From Pseudooceanicola marinus (GTDB lineage Bacteria > Pseudomonadota > Alphaproteobacteria > Rhodobacterales > Rhodobacteraceae), in assembly GCF_002786295.1 (NCBI RefSeq), contig NZ_PGTC01000017.1:62001-126000 (forward strand): a stretch of DNA of 64,000 nt. The letters are read 5' to 3'. The notes under the pieces were generated by a model, which was not told the DNA's origin, did no database searches, and was given only the letters and a program-made list of their open reading frames with translations. Below are positions 8,665 to 18,643 of this stretch, piece by piece (position 1 is the first letter of the stretch; each line of letters begins with the position of its first letter). The position numbers and the translations under genes were made by a program.

Positions 8665-9792
8665 TCAGGCCTTGATCAGGCAGGCGGTGGCGATGGAGGC
8701 AATGCCTTCCTTGCGGCCGGTGAACCCCAGCCGTTCCGAGGTCGTCGCCTTGACCGAGATGCGCGCGGGATCCAGCCCCATGATCTCCGCCATGCGGGCC
8801 TGCATCGCCGCGGCATGCGGGCCGACCTTGGGCGCCTCGCAGACCAGCGTGCAATCGACGTTGGAGATGGCAAAGCCCTTTTCGGCGGCCAGTTTCACCG
8901 CGTGTTCGAGGAAGATATGGCTGGCGGCGCCTTTCCACTGCGGATCACTGGGCGGGAAGTGGCGACCGATGTCCCCCTCGGCCAGGGCGCCGTAGATCGC
9001 GTCGGTCACCGCATGCATGCCGACATCGGCGTCGGAATGGCCCAGCAGGGCCGCGTCGTGGGGGATCTTCACGCCACACAGCCAGACATGGTCGCCCTCG
9101 GTGAAGGCATGCACGTCGTAGCCATTGCCCAGTCGAATATCCATCGTGCCTCTCAGTATCGCTTCGGCCCGGGCGAAATCGCCGGGGTGGGTGATCTTCA
9201 GGTTGTCCTCCGACCCGGGGGTGATGGCAACCCGGATCCCGGCGGCGCGGGCCACCTCGACGTCGTCCGCCGCGCCGCCCGGATGGGCCGCATGGGCGGC
9301 CAGCAGCGGCTGCAGGCGGAAGCCCTGCGGGGTCTGAGCGCGGAACAGGCCGTCGCGCGGGGCGGTGCCGGTCACATGGCCCGCGTCGCCGTACCACAGG
9401 GCGTCGGTGACGGGCAGGCCGGGGGCCGCGGCCTCGGCGCCGGCCTCCAGCGCGGCGACGACCTCGGCGATGACGGTGGCGGGGACGCAAGGCCGCGCGA
9501 CATCGTGGATCAGCACGTTGGCAGTCACCGCCGGGTCCAGCGCGGCCAGCCCCGCGCGGACCGAGGCGTCGCGCGTGGCGCCGCCCGCCACCCGCACCAC
9601 GCCCGCTGGCAGGGGCAGCTCCATGTCGTCGGGATGCAGCACCACCACGATGGGCGACAGCCCCGCCCGCAGCATCGCGTCCAGCGTCCAGTCGGCCACC
9701 CGGCGCCCGGCCAGGGGCTGCCATTGCTTGGGCAGGTCGCCCCCGGCGCGCGAGCCGCGCCCGGCGGCCACGATGATGGCGGCGTTGCCCAT
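8665..9792 (-). CDS. ispDF: Bifunctional IspD/IspF (MEP isoprenoid pathway)
   Basis: A fusion of 375 residues. Residues 1-215 are 2-C-methyl-D-erythritol 4-phosphate cytidylyltransferase ([33 protein letters not shown]). Residues 217-375 are 2-C-methyl-D-erythritol 2,4-cyclodiphosphate synthase (GNGYDVHAF, with the GHSDADV metal site and [13 protein letters not shown]). The fusion is well known in alphaproteobacteria and catalyses two non-consecutive steps of isoprenoid synthesis; the intervening IspE is not in this window. The internal methionine at 217 starts the IspF domain. About 190 nt of promoter-bearing DNA separates it from the divergent dusB. Confidence 0.95.
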   Translation of the reverse strand: MGNAAIIVAAGRGSRAGGDLPKQWQPLAGRRVADWTLDAMLRAGLSPIVVVLHPDDMELPLPAGVVRVAGGATRDASVRAGLAALDPAVTANVLIHDVARPCVPATVIAEVVAALEAGAEAAAPGLPVTDALWYGDAGHVTGTAPRDGLFRAQTPQGFRLQPLLAAHAAHPGGAADDVEVARAAGIRVAITPGSEDNLKITHPGDFARAEAILRGTMDIRLGNGYDVHAFTEGDHVWLCGVKIPHDAALLGHSDADVGMHAVTDAIYGALAEGDIGRHFPPSDPQWKGAASHIFLEHAVKLAAEKGFAISNVDCTLVCEAPKVGPHAAAMQARMAEIMGLDPARISVKATTSERLGFTGRKEGIASIATACLIKA

Positions 9793-9985
9793 CCCGGCAC
9801 CCCTTCTTTTGCCATTCCTGACGCGCAGGAATAGGCTCTGGGCCGGGTCGGGGCAATGGGGCGCCCCGCAGGGTCATGCTGAAAAAACTGGCATTGGACG
9901 CCTCGGTCAGGCGATATTTTGGCGTGATTTGTTGTTTGCCCCGCAGTTCTGGTCTAACGCATAAGCTGTTGCTCAAGGTTTAGGC

Positions 9986-10990
9986 ATGTCCGTCACCGCA
10001 CTCTTCCACAGCGATCACCCTCCGGTTTGCCTGGCCCCATTGGCCGGGATCACCGATCGTCCGTTCCGCGACCTGGTGGCCCGGTTCGGCGCCGACCTGG
10101 TCGTGTCCGAGATGGTGGCAAGCCAGGAGATGGTCCAGGCCAAGCCCGGGACCCGGGAACGGGCCGAATTGGGCTTCGGCGACGCCGCCACCTCGGTCCA
10201 ACTGGCCGGGCGCGACACCTACTGGATCGGCGAGGCCGCGCGGATGGTTGAAGGGCAGGGCGCCCGGATCATCGACATCAACATGGGCTGTCCGGCGAAG
10301 AAGGTGGTGGGCGGCCTGTCGGGATCGGCCCTGATGCGCGATCTGGATCACGCGCTGACCCTGGTCGAGGCGGTGGTCGAGGCGGTCGCCGTGCCCGTCA
10401 CCCTGAAGATGCGCCTGGGCTGGGACGACGACACGATCAATGCCCCCGAGCTGGCGCGCCGGGCCGAAGCGGCGGGGGTGCGCATGGTGGTCGTCCACGG
10501 GCGCACCCGATGCCAGTTCTACAAGGGCCGCGCCGACTGGTCCGCGATCCGCGCGGTGAAAGAGGCCGTGTCGATCCCCGTGGTGGCCAACGGCGACATC
10601 ACCGATGCCGACAGCGCCGGGGCCGCGCTGCGCCTGTCGGGCGCCGACGGCATCATGGTGGGGCGCGGCGCGCAGGGCCGTCCCTGGCTGCTGGCGCAGC
10701 TGCGCGACCTGCTGGCGGGGCGGGCCCCGCGTCCGGCGCCGGGGGCTTCCGCCTTCATCGACATGGTCGCCGCCCATTACGAGGCCGGCCTTGAGTTCTA
10801 TGGCACCGACCTGGGCCACCGGGTGCTGCGCAAGCACTTGGGCTGGTACATGGACGTGGCCGAAACCCCCGCCGACCTGCGCGGTCGCGTCCTGCGCGAG
10901 CCCGACCCGGCGGCGGTACTTTCCCTTCTGCCGGAGGCGCTGGCCGACGGCCCCCGCCCCCAGGCCCAACCGGAGGTACGCGCCGCATGA
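9986..10990 (+). CDS. dusB: tRNA-dihydrouridine synthase B (NifR3-like)
   Basis: A 334-residue FMN TIM-barrel enzyme that reduces uridine in tRNA. The motifs are [27 protein letters not shown], then [22 protein letters not shown] with the catalytic cysteine in [23 protein letters not shown] and VANGDI. It is the first gene of the ntr cluster, as in Rhodobacter and other alphaproteobacteria, where it was called nifR3. Its stop overlaps the ntrB start by 4 nt, indicating one transcript. Confidence 0.95.
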   Translation: MSVTALFHSDHPPVCLAPLAGITDRPFRDLVARFGADLVVSEMVASQEMVQAKPGTRERAELGFGDAATSVQLAGRDTYWIGEAARMVEGQGARIIDINMGCPAKKVVGGLSGSALMRDLDHALTLVEAVVEAVAVPVTLKMRLGWDDDTINAPELARRAEAAGVRMVVVHGRTRCQFYKGRADWSAIRAVKEAVSIPVVANGDITDADSAGAALRLSGADGIMVGRGAQGRPWLLAQLRDLLAGRAPRPAPGASAFIDMVAAHYEAGLEFYGTDLGHRVLRKHLGWYMDVAETPADLRGRVLREPDPAAVLSLLPEALADGPRPQAQPEVRAA

Positions 10991-12123
10991 ATACGCGGTC
11001 CAACCCGTTCGATTCCGAGGAAACCATCGCCGCCATCGCCGACGTGGAAGACACGCCCGTATGGGCCTCGCTTCCCGTCCCGGCGCTGCTGCTGGATCCC
11101 GAGGATGCCATCGTCTCGATCAATGCGGCCGCCGAAGGTTTCCTGAACACCTCGGCCAAGTCCATCCGCGGCCAGAAGGTCTGGGAACGGGTGATGATCG
11201 ACAGCCCGCTGGAAGAGGCCTTCCAGCGCGCCCGCACCACCGCCTCGCCGCTTTTCGTCAACGATGTGGACGTAGGGACCGGCGAACGGGCGCCGCTGCA
11301 TTGCAATCTGCAGATCTCGCCGCTGAACGACCGGGCGGGCTACATGATCTTCCTCATCAGCCCGCGAGAGCTGGCGGGGCGGATGACCCAGGATCACAGC
11401 GTGAAATCCGCCGCCAAGTCGGCCATCGGCATGGCCGAGATGTTGGCCCATGAGATCAAGAACCCGCTGGCGGGGATCACCGGGGCGGCGCAGCTGCTGT
11501 CGATGAACCTCTCCAAGGAGGACATGGAGCTGACGGACCTGATCGTCAGCGAAAGCCGCCGCATCGTGAAGCTGCTGGAGCAGGTCGAACAGTTCGGCAA
11601 CCTGACCATGCCCAACCTGAAGGCGGTGAACCTGCACGACGTGCTGGACCGCGCGCGTCGATCGGCCCTGCTGGGTTTCGGCGCCAACATGAAGATCGTC
11701 GAGGAATACGACCCTTCGCTGCCCCAGGCCTACGGCGACCCGGACCAACTTCTGCAGGTGATCCTGAACCTGCTGAAGAACGCCTCCCAGGCGGCCGGAC
11801 CCGAGGGCGGGCGCATCCGGCTGCATACCTATTTCGAACATTCCTTCCGCCTGCGGCGCGCCGATGGCACGGGCAAGAGCCTGCCGCTGCAGATCGAGAT
11901 CGAGGACGACGGCCCCGGCCTGCCGGAAGACATTGCCGGCGACATCTTCGATCCCTTCGTGTCGGGACGGGAAAACGGCACGGGGCTGGGCCTCGCGCTG
12001 GTCAGCAAGATCATCTCGGATCACGAGGGATGGATTTCCGTCACCTCGGTTCCGGGCAAGACGGTGTTCCGCATCTCCCTGCCGCGGGCCCCGAAAGACG
12101 TCCTTGAGAAGGAGACTGAGTGA
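10987..12123 (+). CDS. ntrB: Nitrogen regulation sensor kinase NtrB (GlnL)
   Basis: A 378-residue soluble two-component kinase with no membrane segment. It has an N-terminal PAS domain ([25 protein letters not shown]), a DHp domain with the phosphorylated histidine in [15 protein letters not shown], and an ATPase domain ([29 protein letters not shown]). It signals nitrogen status, sensed through PII, to NtrC. Its stop overlaps the ntrC start (TGATG), so translation is coupled. Confidence 0.95.
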   Translation: MNTRSNPFDSEETIAAIADVEDTPVWASLPVPALLLDPEDAIVSINAAAEGFLNTSAKSIRGQKVWERVMIDSPLEEAFQRARTTASPLFVNDVDVGTGERAPLHCNLQISPLNDRAGYMIFLISPRELAGRMTQDHSVKSAAKSAIGMAEMLAHEIKNPLAGITGAAQLLSMNLSKEDMELTDLIVSESRRIVKLLEQVEQFGNLTMPNLKAVNLHDVLDRARRSALLGFGANMKIVEEYDPSLPQAYGDPDQLLQVILNLLKNASQAAGPEGGRIRLHTYFEHSFRLRRADGTGKSLPLQIEIEDDGPGLPEDIAGDIFDPFVSGRENGTGLGLALVSKIISDHEGWISVTSVPGKTVFRISLPRAPKDVLEKETE

Positions 12124-13499
12124 TGGATGGCACGGTTCTGGTTGCAGATGACGACCGCACGATCCGCACGGTTCTGACCCAGGCGCTGACGCGCGCGGGC
12201 TGCAAGGTGCACGCGACCTCGTCGCTGACCACGCTGATGCGGTGGGTCGCGGAAGGCAAGGGCGACGTGGTCATCTCGGACGTGATGATGCCCGACGGCA
12301 ATGGCTTGGAAATGCTGCCTAAAATCGCCCAGGACCGGCCCGGTCTGCCGGTGATCGTGATCTCGGCACAGAACACGATCATGACCGCCATCCAGGCGGC
12401 CGAGGCCGAGGCCTACGACTACCTGCCAAAACCCTTCGACCTGCCGGACCTGATGAAACGCACCGCCCGCGCGCTGGAACAGCGCCAGCGGATGCCGGCC
12501 AAGGGCGCAGGCGGGGACGAGACCAAGGAACGGCCCGACGAGCTGCCCTTGGTCGGGCGCACGCCGTCGATGCAGGCGCTCTACCGCCTTGTCGCGCGGG
12601 TGATGAATACCGATCTGCCGGTACTGATCGCGGGGGAAAGCGGCACGGGCAAGTCCCTGATTGCCAAGGCCATTCACGACTTCAGCGACCGCCGCAATCT
12701 GCCCTTCGTCGCGGTCTCCGCCTCCGACATGCAGGACCTTGAGGGGCCGGCCCGGATCCTGGCGCGGGCCAAGGGCGGCACGGTGCTGTTCGACGAGATC
12801 GCGGATATCGACGGCGAGGTGCAGGCCCGCATCGTGCGCATGATGGACGGCCCCGCGGACACGCTGCCACGCTTCATGGCGACTTCCCAGACCGATCTGA
12901 ACCGCGCGATGGAGGAGGGGCGGCTGCGCCAGGACCTGTTCTATCGCCTGACCGGGGCCACCATCAACGTGCCCGCCCTGCGTGAACGGGTCGATGACAT
13001 CCCGCTGCTGGTGGACCACTTCCTGCAACGGGCCGAACGCGAAGGCGCCATGCGCCGCTACCTCGCCGAGGACGCGCTGGAGATGATGCGCACCTATTCC
13101 TGGCCCGGCAACGTCCGCCAGCTGGAGAATGCGATCCGCCGCCTGGTGCTGACCGCGCGCACCGACGAGATCAGCCGCACCGAGGTCGAAAGCGTGCTGG
13201 GCAACCAGCCCGAGACCGAGCCGCTTCTGGGCGGGCAGGGCGAGAGCGAGAAGCTGTCGGGCTCCGTCGCGCGCCACCTGCGCCGCTATTTCGACCTGCA
13301 TGGCAACATGCTGCCGCCGCCGGGTCTTTATGCCCGGATCCTGAAGGAGGTCGAACTACCGCTGATCGAGATCGCGCTGGAGGCCACGGGCGGAAACCAG
13401 GCGAAATGCGCCGACCTGCTTGGCATCAACCGCAATACCCTGCGCAAGAAAATCACCGATCTGGATATTCGCGTGACACGCCGTCGGAAGTTGATGTAA
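12123..13499 (+). CDS. ntrC: Nitrogen regulator NtrC, GAFTGA-less type
   Basis: A 458-residue response regulator: receiver domain ([18 protein letters not shown] carries the phosphorylated Asp), AAA+ domain with Walker [10 protein letters not shown] and Walker [12 protein letters not shown], and a Fis-type C-terminal HTH ([24 protein letters not shown]). Between Walker A and B, where sigma54 activators have GAFTGA, this protein has [21 protein letters not shown], so the sigma54-contacting loop is absent. R. capsulatus NtrC is known to lack it and to work with the housekeeping RNA polymerase; the same is inferred here. Confidence 0.95.
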   Translation: MDGTVLVADDDRTIRTVLTQALTRAGCKVHATSSLTTLMRWVAEGKGDVVISDVMMPDGNGLEMLPKIAQDRPGLPVIVISAQNTIMTAIQAAEAEAYDYLPKPFDLPDLMKRTARALEQRQRMPAKGAGGDETKERPDELPLVGRTPSMQALYRLVARVMNTDLPVLIAGESGTGKSLIAKAIHDFSDRRNLPFVAVSASDMQDLEGPARILARAKGGTVLFDEIADIDGEVQARIVRMMDGPADTLPRFMATSQTDLNRAMEEGRLRQDLFYRLTGATINVPALRERVDDIPLLVDHFLQRAEREGAMRRYLAEDALEMMRTYSWPGNVRQLENAIRRLVLTARTDEISRTEVESVLGNQPETEPLLGGQGESEKLSGSVARHLRRYFDLHGNMLPPPGLYARILKEVELPLIEIALEATGGNQAKCADLLGINRNTLRKKITDLDIRVTRRRKLM

Positions 13500-13599
13500 A
13501 AACGCCACAGAACCGTGGCCGTCAGGGGACAAACCCTCGGCAGAGCCACTATATATGGCGTTGGCGCCAACGTGCGCCACATCAGGGTGGGAGTGGCCT

Positions 13600-15852
13600 G
13601 TGGCCTCTCGGGCACGACAATTGAACTGGAACCGGCTGACGCGCCTGCGTCGACAACGCCGTGTGCAGAATATCGCCACCCTCGGGCTGGTGCTTCTGGG
13701 GCCGGTTCTGGTGCTGTCCACCTTCCTTGTGCTGGGGCCGCTCGATCAGGGCGGCTCTTCCATGTCGCTGCGGCTGATCCTGCTGGCCGATTTCGTTTAC
13801 GTAATGGTCGTGGCCGCCCTGGTGGCACAGCGCGTGGCGCGGATGATCGCGGCGCGGCGGGCGCAATCGGCAGGCTCGCGCCTGCACCTGCGGCTGACCG
13901 GGGTCTTCACCCTGATGGCGCTGATCCCGACGGTTTCCGTCGCCATCTTCGCCGCGCTGACCATCAACATCGGACTTGAAGGCTGGTTTTCCGACCGGGT
14001 GCGGGAGGTGGTCGGCACCTCGCTGGCCGCCGCCCGCGCCTATGAAGAAGAGCACCAGCAGGACCTGGCGCAGGACGCGCAGATCTTGGGCGCGGCGCTC
14101 GACTCGATCCGCGATGCGGATTTCTTCGTCGGCGACGGCGAGTTGCGCCAGGCCCTGTCCTCGGGGCAGTCGCAGATCCAGCGCGGCCTGGAAGAAGCCT
14201 ACGTGATCGACGGCACGGGCGAGATCCGGGCGCGCGGCGAACGCAGCTATCTCTTCAACTACGAACAGCCCACGCCGGAACAGTTCCAGATCGCCCGGGA
14301 CGAGGGCATCGCCATCATCAAGGACTGGGACAACAACGAGTTCCGCGCCCTGGTCCCGCTGCGCCGCTTCGCCGACCGGATGCTCTATGTCACCCGGGCC
14401 GTCGACGGGTCCATCCTGAACCTTCTCGACGACACGCAGGAGACGGTGCAGCTCTACCAGCAGCTGGAGAATGAACGCGGTCGGGTCCTGTTCGAATTCG
14501 CGCTTCTGTACCTAGGGTTCGCGGTGATCCTGATCCTGGCGGCGATCTGGCTAGGCCTGTGGTTCGCCGAACGGCTGTCGCGGCCCGTGGGGCGCCTGAC
14601 CTCGGCCGCACAGCAGGTCGGCAGCGGCGATCTGGACGTGCGTGTCTACGAGGAAAGCGGCAACGACGAGTTCTCGCAACTCTCTCGCTATTTCAACCAG
14701 ATGACCCGCGAGTTGAAGAGCCAGCGCGAGGAGCTGCTGGAGAATACCGCCCAGATCGAGGCGCGGCGGCGGCTGTTCGATTCCGTCCTCAGCTCCGTCA
14801 CCTCCGGGGTGGTCGGGCTGGATGTCGAGGGGCGGGTCACCTTCGTCAACCGCTCCGCCGAGACCCTGCTGGGCTGGGACGAGCAGCACGAGGCGCGACC
14901 CCTGTCGGTCGCGGTGCCGGAGTTCGGACCGCTCTTCGACACGCTGCGCAAGAGCCGCGGTCAGGTCGTTCAGGAAGAGATCAAGGTCAGCCGCAACGGC
15001 CGGCTGGAGAACCTGCTGGTGCGCATGTCCACGCGGCGCAATGCCAAGGGCAAGCGCGAGGGCTACGTGGTGGCCTTCGACGACGTGACCGACCTCGTGT
15101 CGGCGCAGCGGATGGCGGCCTGGGGGGACGTGGCCCGGCGCATCGCCCATGAGATCAAGAATCCGCTGACCCCGATCAAGCTGTCGGCGGAGCGCATCAA
15201 GCGCAAGTTCGGTCGTCACCTGGAACCGCCGCTGGACGCGGATCTGGACAGCCTGACCCAGGTGATCATGCGCCAGACCGACGACCTGCGCCGCATCGTC
15301 GACGAATTCAGCAAGTTCGCCCGCATGCCGGAACCGACCCGCCGCGACGAGGACCTGACGGAGCTGCTGCGCGGGGCGGTCCTGTTGCAGCAATCCGGCC
15401 AGCCGCAGGTCGCGATCTCCGCCGATCTGCCGGAGGAGCAGCTGCGGGCCGAACTGGATGCGACGATGATCAGTCAGGCGCTGACCAACCTCATCAAGAA
15501 TGCCGGCGAGGCGACCGAGAGCCTTGTCGAACGCGGGGCCCCCGATGGCTGGTCCCCCGAAATCCGCGTCAGCCTGACGCGGGAAGACCAGAGCGGCCAG
15601 CCCGTGGCCGAAATCCGCATCGCCGACAATGGGATCGGCCTGCCGGAGGACCGGGCGCGGCTGTTCGAACCCTACGTGACGACACGGGACAAGGGCACGG
15701 GTCTCGGCCTGCCCATCGTGAAGAAGATCATTGAAGAACACGGCGGCACCTTGAGCCTTGAAGACGCGGCGCCCTTTGGGGATGGGGCGCATCGCGGGGC
15801 CATGGCCGTGGTCCGGTTGCAGCTGCAGCCGTTGCCGGAGGCCGCCGAATGA
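13600..15852 (+). CDS. ntrY: Membrane sensor kinase NtrY
   Basis: A membrane histidine kinase of about 750 residues. It has N-terminal hydrophobic segments (LGLVLLGPVLVLSTFLVLG, LILLADFVYVMVVAALVAQ, LMALIPTVSVAIFAALTI), a periplasmic loop of about 170 residues, a fourth segment (FEFALLYLGFAVILILAAIW), a HAMP domain, a PAS domain (GVVGLDVEGRVTFVNRSAE), a DHp histidine ([14 protein letters not shown]) and an ATPase domain (LIKNAGEA, GTGLGLPI). A GTG at 13600 is chosen: GGGAG lies upstream, and the extra N-terminal residues of the longer frame are unlike the family. It acts with NtrX in nitrogen and redox signalling. Confidence 0.93.
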   Translation: MASRARQLNWNRLTRLRRQRRVQNIATLGLVLLGPVLVLSTFLVLGPLDQGGSSMSLRLILLADFVYVMVVAALVAQRVARMIAARRAQSAGSRLHLRLTGVFTLMALIPTVSVAIFAALTINIGLEGWFSDRVREVVGTSLAAARAYEEEHQQDLAQDAQILGAALDSIRDADFFVGDGELRQALSSGQSQIQRGLEEAYVIDGTGEIRARGERSYLFNYEQPTPEQFQIARDEGIAIIKDWDNNEFRALVPLRRFADRMLYVTRAVDGSILNLLDDTQETVQLYQQLENERGRVLFEFALLYLGFAVILILAAIWLGLWFAERLSRPVGRLTSAAQQVGSGDLDVRVYEESGNDEFSQLSRYFNQMTRELKSQREELLENTAQIEARRRLFDSVLSSVTSGVVGLDVEGRVTFVNRSAETLLGWDEQHEARPLSVAVPEFGPLFDTLRKSRGQVVQEEIKVSRNGRLENLLVRMSTRRNAKGKREGYVVAFDDVTDLVSAQRMAAWGDVARRIAHEIKNPLTPIKLSAERIKRKFGRHLEPPLDADLDSLTQVIMRQTDDLRRIVDEFSKFARMPEPTRRDEDLTELLRGAVLLQQSGQPQVAISADLPEEQLRAELDATMISQALTNLIKNAGEATESLVERGAPDGWSPEIRVSLTREDQSGQPVAEIRIADNGIGLPEDRARLFEPYVTTRDKGTGLGLPIVKKIIEEHGGTLSLEDAAPFGDGAHRGAMAVVRLQLQPLPEAAE

Positions 15853-15868
15853 CAGGCAAGAGGACAAG

Positions 15869-17287
15869 ATGAGCGATATTCTCATTGTGGATGACGAGCG
15901 CGATATCCGCGAACTGATCTCGGACATCCTGCAGGACGAGGGTTATGCCACCCGCATGGCGGCCAATTCCGATGAATGCATGGGCGAGGTGACCGAAGAG
16001 GCGCCGGCGCTAATGATCCTGGATATCTGGCTTAAGGACAGCCAGATGGATGGCATCGACATCCTGAAGACGGTGAAGCGGGACTACCCCGATGTGCCGA
16101 TCATCATCATCTCCGGGCATGGCAACATCGAACTGGCGGTCGCGGCGATCAAGCAGGGCGCCTACGACTTCATCGAGAAGCCGTTCAACATCGACCAGCT
16201 GCTGGTGGTCATCCGCCGGGCCATGGAAACCAGCCGCCTGCGGCGCGAGAATTCGGCGCTGAAACGTGGCGGCGGTGAAGCGGCGGAGATGATCGGTACC
16301 TCGGCCGCCTTCCGCGCCATGGTCAGCCAGCTCGACAAGGTCACGAAATCCAACGGCCGCGTCATGCTGACCGGCCCGTCCGGGTCGGGCAAGGAGGTGG
16401 CGGCGCGCTATGTTCACGTCAATTCCGCCCGCGCCGATGCGCCCTTCGTCGTGGTCAACTGTGCCCAGATCGAAGCCGACCGGATGGAAGAGGTCCTCTT
16501 CGGGCGCGAAAGCAGCGACCGGGGGATCGAGCCGGGGCTCCTGGAGCAGGCAGACGGCGGCATCGTCTACCTCGACGAGGTGGCGGACATGCCGAACGGC
16601 ACGCAGTCGAAGATCCTGCGCGTGCTGGTCGATCAGCAGTTCCTGCGCGTCGGCGGGGCGGAGAAGATCAAGGTGGACCTGCGGGTGCTGTCCTCGACCT
16701 CCCGCGACCTGGAGGCGGAGATCGCCGCAGGGAACTTCCGGCAGGAGCTCTATCACCGGCTGAACGTCGTGCCGGTCGCCGTGCCGGCCCTGGCGGAGCG
16801 GCGCGAGGACATCCCGCTTCTGGCCGCCCATTTCATCGAGACGCTGCACCGCACCCAGGGCCTGCCCAACCGGGCGCTGTCGGACGAGGCGGCGGCGCTG
16901 ATGCAGACGCTGACCTGGCCGGGCAACGTGCGCCAGCTGCGCAACGTGATCGAACGGATCCTGATCCTGGGCGAGGGCACGGCCCCGATCGACGTGGCCG
17001 AGGTGCCTGCCGACGAGGAACGCCCGGGCGACGGCGACAGCCGCGTGGTGATGTCCGGCGCCCTGGCCATGCTGCCCCTACGCGAGGCGCGCGAGGCGTT
17101 TGAACGAGAATATCTGCTGACGCAGATCAACCGCTTCGGCGGCAACATCTCGAAGACCGCCCAGTTCGTCGGAATGGAGCGAAGCGCGCTGCACCGCAAG
17201 CTGAAGAGCCTGAACGTGGTGACCACCAACCGCGCGGGCTCGCGCTACGCCCGGATCGAGGATACCGAGACCTCCGCAGCGGAGTGA
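15869..17287 (+). CDS. ntrX: Response regulator NtrX, GAFTGA-less type
   Basis: A 472-residue response regulator, partner of NtrY. The receiver domain starts ILIVDDERDIRELI with the phospho-acceptor in MILDIWLKDSQMDGID. The AAA+ domain has Walker A TGPSGSGKE and Walker B GGIVYLDEVADMP, and the C-terminal HTH is GGNISKTAQFVGMERSALHRKL. The sigma54-interaction GAFTGA loop is missing: after EEVLFGRE the text goes to SSDRGIEPGLLEQADGG. The ATG at 15869 has AGAGGACA upstream. It closes the dusB-ntrBC-ntrYX operon, 16 nt after ntrY. Confidence 0.95.
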   Translation: MSDILIVDDERDIRELISDILQDEGYATRMAANSDECMGEVTEEAPALMILDIWLKDSQMDGIDILKTVKRDYPDVPIIIISGHGNIELAVAAIKQGAYDFIEKPFNIDQLLVVIRRAMETSRLRRENSALKRGGGEAAEMIGTSAAFRAMVSQLDKVTKSNGRVMLTGPSGSGKEVAARYVHVNSARADAPFVVVNCAQIEADRMEEVLFGRESSDRGIEPGLLEQADGGIVYLDEVADMPNGTQSKILRVLVDQQFLRVGGAEKIKVDLRVLSSTSRDLEAEIAAGNFRQELYHRLNVVPVAVPALAERREDIPLLAAHFIETLHRTQGLPNRALSDEAAALMQTLTWPGNVRQLRNVIERILILGEGTAPIDVAEVPADEERPGDGDSRVVMSGALAMLPLREAREAFEREYLLTQINRFGGNISKTAQFVGMERSALHRKLKSLNVVTTNRAGSRYARIEDTETSAAE

Positions 17288-17309
17288 TCCGCCGGGCAGG
17301 CCATGCGGA

Positions 17310-17891
17310 TCACCGCGTCAGGCGCAGGGCGCCGCCGGCGATCTCGATATGGGAAAAGCGCGACAGGTAGGACATGCCCAGAAGCGGCATGTCCTGTTCG
17401 CCTTCATTGACCATCGCGCGCACATCGCGATCCGTGACCCCGCCCAGGGTCACCGACTCCAGCCGCACGGGCGCCGTGCGCACCGTGCCGTTGGCCGTGC
17501 CCGCGCGGCCCGAGTAGATCAGCCGATCCATGTCGATCCCCGCCGCCCGCGCGGCCTCACGGGTCAGCACGACGTCGGTGGCGCCGGTGTCGACAAGGAA
17601 GGTCATTGGTTCGCCGTTGACCTCCAGCCGGGCGTAATAATGCCCGTCGGCCTGTTGTGGCAGGGTGATCTGGCGCCCGCTCTCGGCCACAGTTTGCGCC
17701 GGGCGGATCGTGGTGCGAACTTGATCCCACAGCCCGATCCCGGCGATCACCGCGACGAAGATCAGCGCCCAGAGCACCGCATGGCGCGCCATCTGTCCGA
17801 TCCGGTCGCGGTTCGAGACGAAGAAATAGCCGCCAATGGCGGCCAGCATCAGCCCGAGATAGGCCAGGTTACCGATGTCGATACTGCTCAT
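17310..17891 (-). CDS. TIGR02281-type clan AA retropepsin-like aspartic protease
   Basis: A 193-residue membrane-anchored protein. Two hydrophobic segments occupy the N-terminus (LAYLGLMLAAIGGYFFV and HAVLWALIFVAVIAGIGLW). The protease domain has the single-Asp active-site text TFLVDTGATDVVLT, followed by PVRLESVTLGGV and LLGMSYLSRF. The DTGA motif and length fit the TIGR02281 family, common in alphaproteobacteria. Its substrates are unknown, though periplasmic quality control is plausible. It converges on ntrX. The ATG at 17891 gives a start just before the first membrane span; the frame is open farther upstream without useful sequence. Confidence 0.85.
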   Translation of the reverse strand: MSSIDIGNLAYLGLMLAAIGGYFFVSNRDRIGQMARHAVLWALIFVAVIAGIGLWDQVRTTIRPAQTVAESGRQITLPQQADGHYYARLEVNGEPMTFLVDTGATDVVLTREAARAAGIDMDRLIYSGRAGTANGTVRTAPVRLESVTLGGVTDRDVRAMVNEGEQDMPLLGMSYLSRFSHIEIAGGALRLTR

Positions 17892-17922
17892 AGGCTGGAT
17901 ATAGGGGGGCAGGGCGCCGCTG

Positions 17923-18576
17923 TCACCCGGCACCGGCCGCGAAACCGAAGGCCTTCAGCCCGTCGAGGACGAACTGCACCGACAGCGCTGCCAGCAGCAT
18001 GCCCAGAAGGCGGGTCACAACGTTGATGCCGGTGCGCCCCAGCAGACGTTCCAGCAGGCCCGCGGTCAGCGCCAGCACGAAAACCGCCGCGACCACCACC
18101 AGCGTCACCGCCAGCGTCAGGCCCAGCCCGGCCCAGCCGGGGTTCTGCCCGGCCAGCAGGATCACCGTGGCGATGGCACCGGGTCCCGCGATCAGCGGGA
18201 TGGCCATGGGAAAGACCGAAGGGTCGGCCTCATCCTCGGGGTGGCTGTCGTGTTCGGCTTCCGCTGCCTCGCTCTGATCCTCCCGCCGCTTGGTACGGCG
18301 TTCGAACAGCATGTCCAGCGCGGTGAGAAACAGCAGCATCCCGCCCGCGATGCGGAAGGCGGGCATCGAGATCCCGATGAATCCCAGCACCTGTTCGCCG
18401 AAGACGGTGAAGACCGCCAGGATGCCGAAGGCGATCACGCAGGCACGCAGCGCGATCTCGCGCCGCCGCCGCGCCGTCTGCCCCTGGGTAAGCGCCGCAA
18501 AGATCGGCGTCAGCCCGATGGGGTCGATGATCACGAATAGCGTGACGAAGGCAGTGATCAGAAAGGCGCTGTCCAA
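17923..18576 (-). CDS. MarC family integral membrane protein
   Basis: A 217-residue protein with six hydrophobic segments. Family text includes the N-terminal TLFVIIDPIGLTPIFAALT, the FRIAGGMLLFLTALDMLF segment, and FPMAIPLIAGPGAIATVILL in the second half. A charged cytoplasmic loop (RRTKRREDQSEAAEAEHDSHPEDEADP) sits between the halves. MarC/SNARE-associated proteins have no firmly established function despite the multiple-antibiotic-resistance name. It lies 31 nt upstream of the aspartic protease start on the same strand. Confidence 0.9.
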   Translation of the reverse strand: MDSAFLITAFVTLFVIIDPIGLTPIFAALTQGQTARRRREIALRACVIAFGILAVFTVFGEQVLGFIGISMPAFRIAGGMLLFLTALDMLFERRTKRREDQSEAAEAEHDSHPEDEADPSVFPMAIPLIAGPGAIATVILLAGQNPGWAGLGLTLAVTLVVVAAVFVLALTAGLLERLLGRTGINVVTRLLGMLLAALSVQFVLDGLKAFGFAAGAG

Positions 18577-18643
18577 GATGCTCTCCCCTTTGGTCCACGC
18601 AGGATGTCAGGGGCCGGGCGGCGGGGCAAGCCGCCACCCGGCG

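Noticed and set aside
8173-9834. 553-codon plus-strand ORF over pgpA and ispDF
   Set aside because: Antisense shadow; the minus-strand genes carry all motifs.
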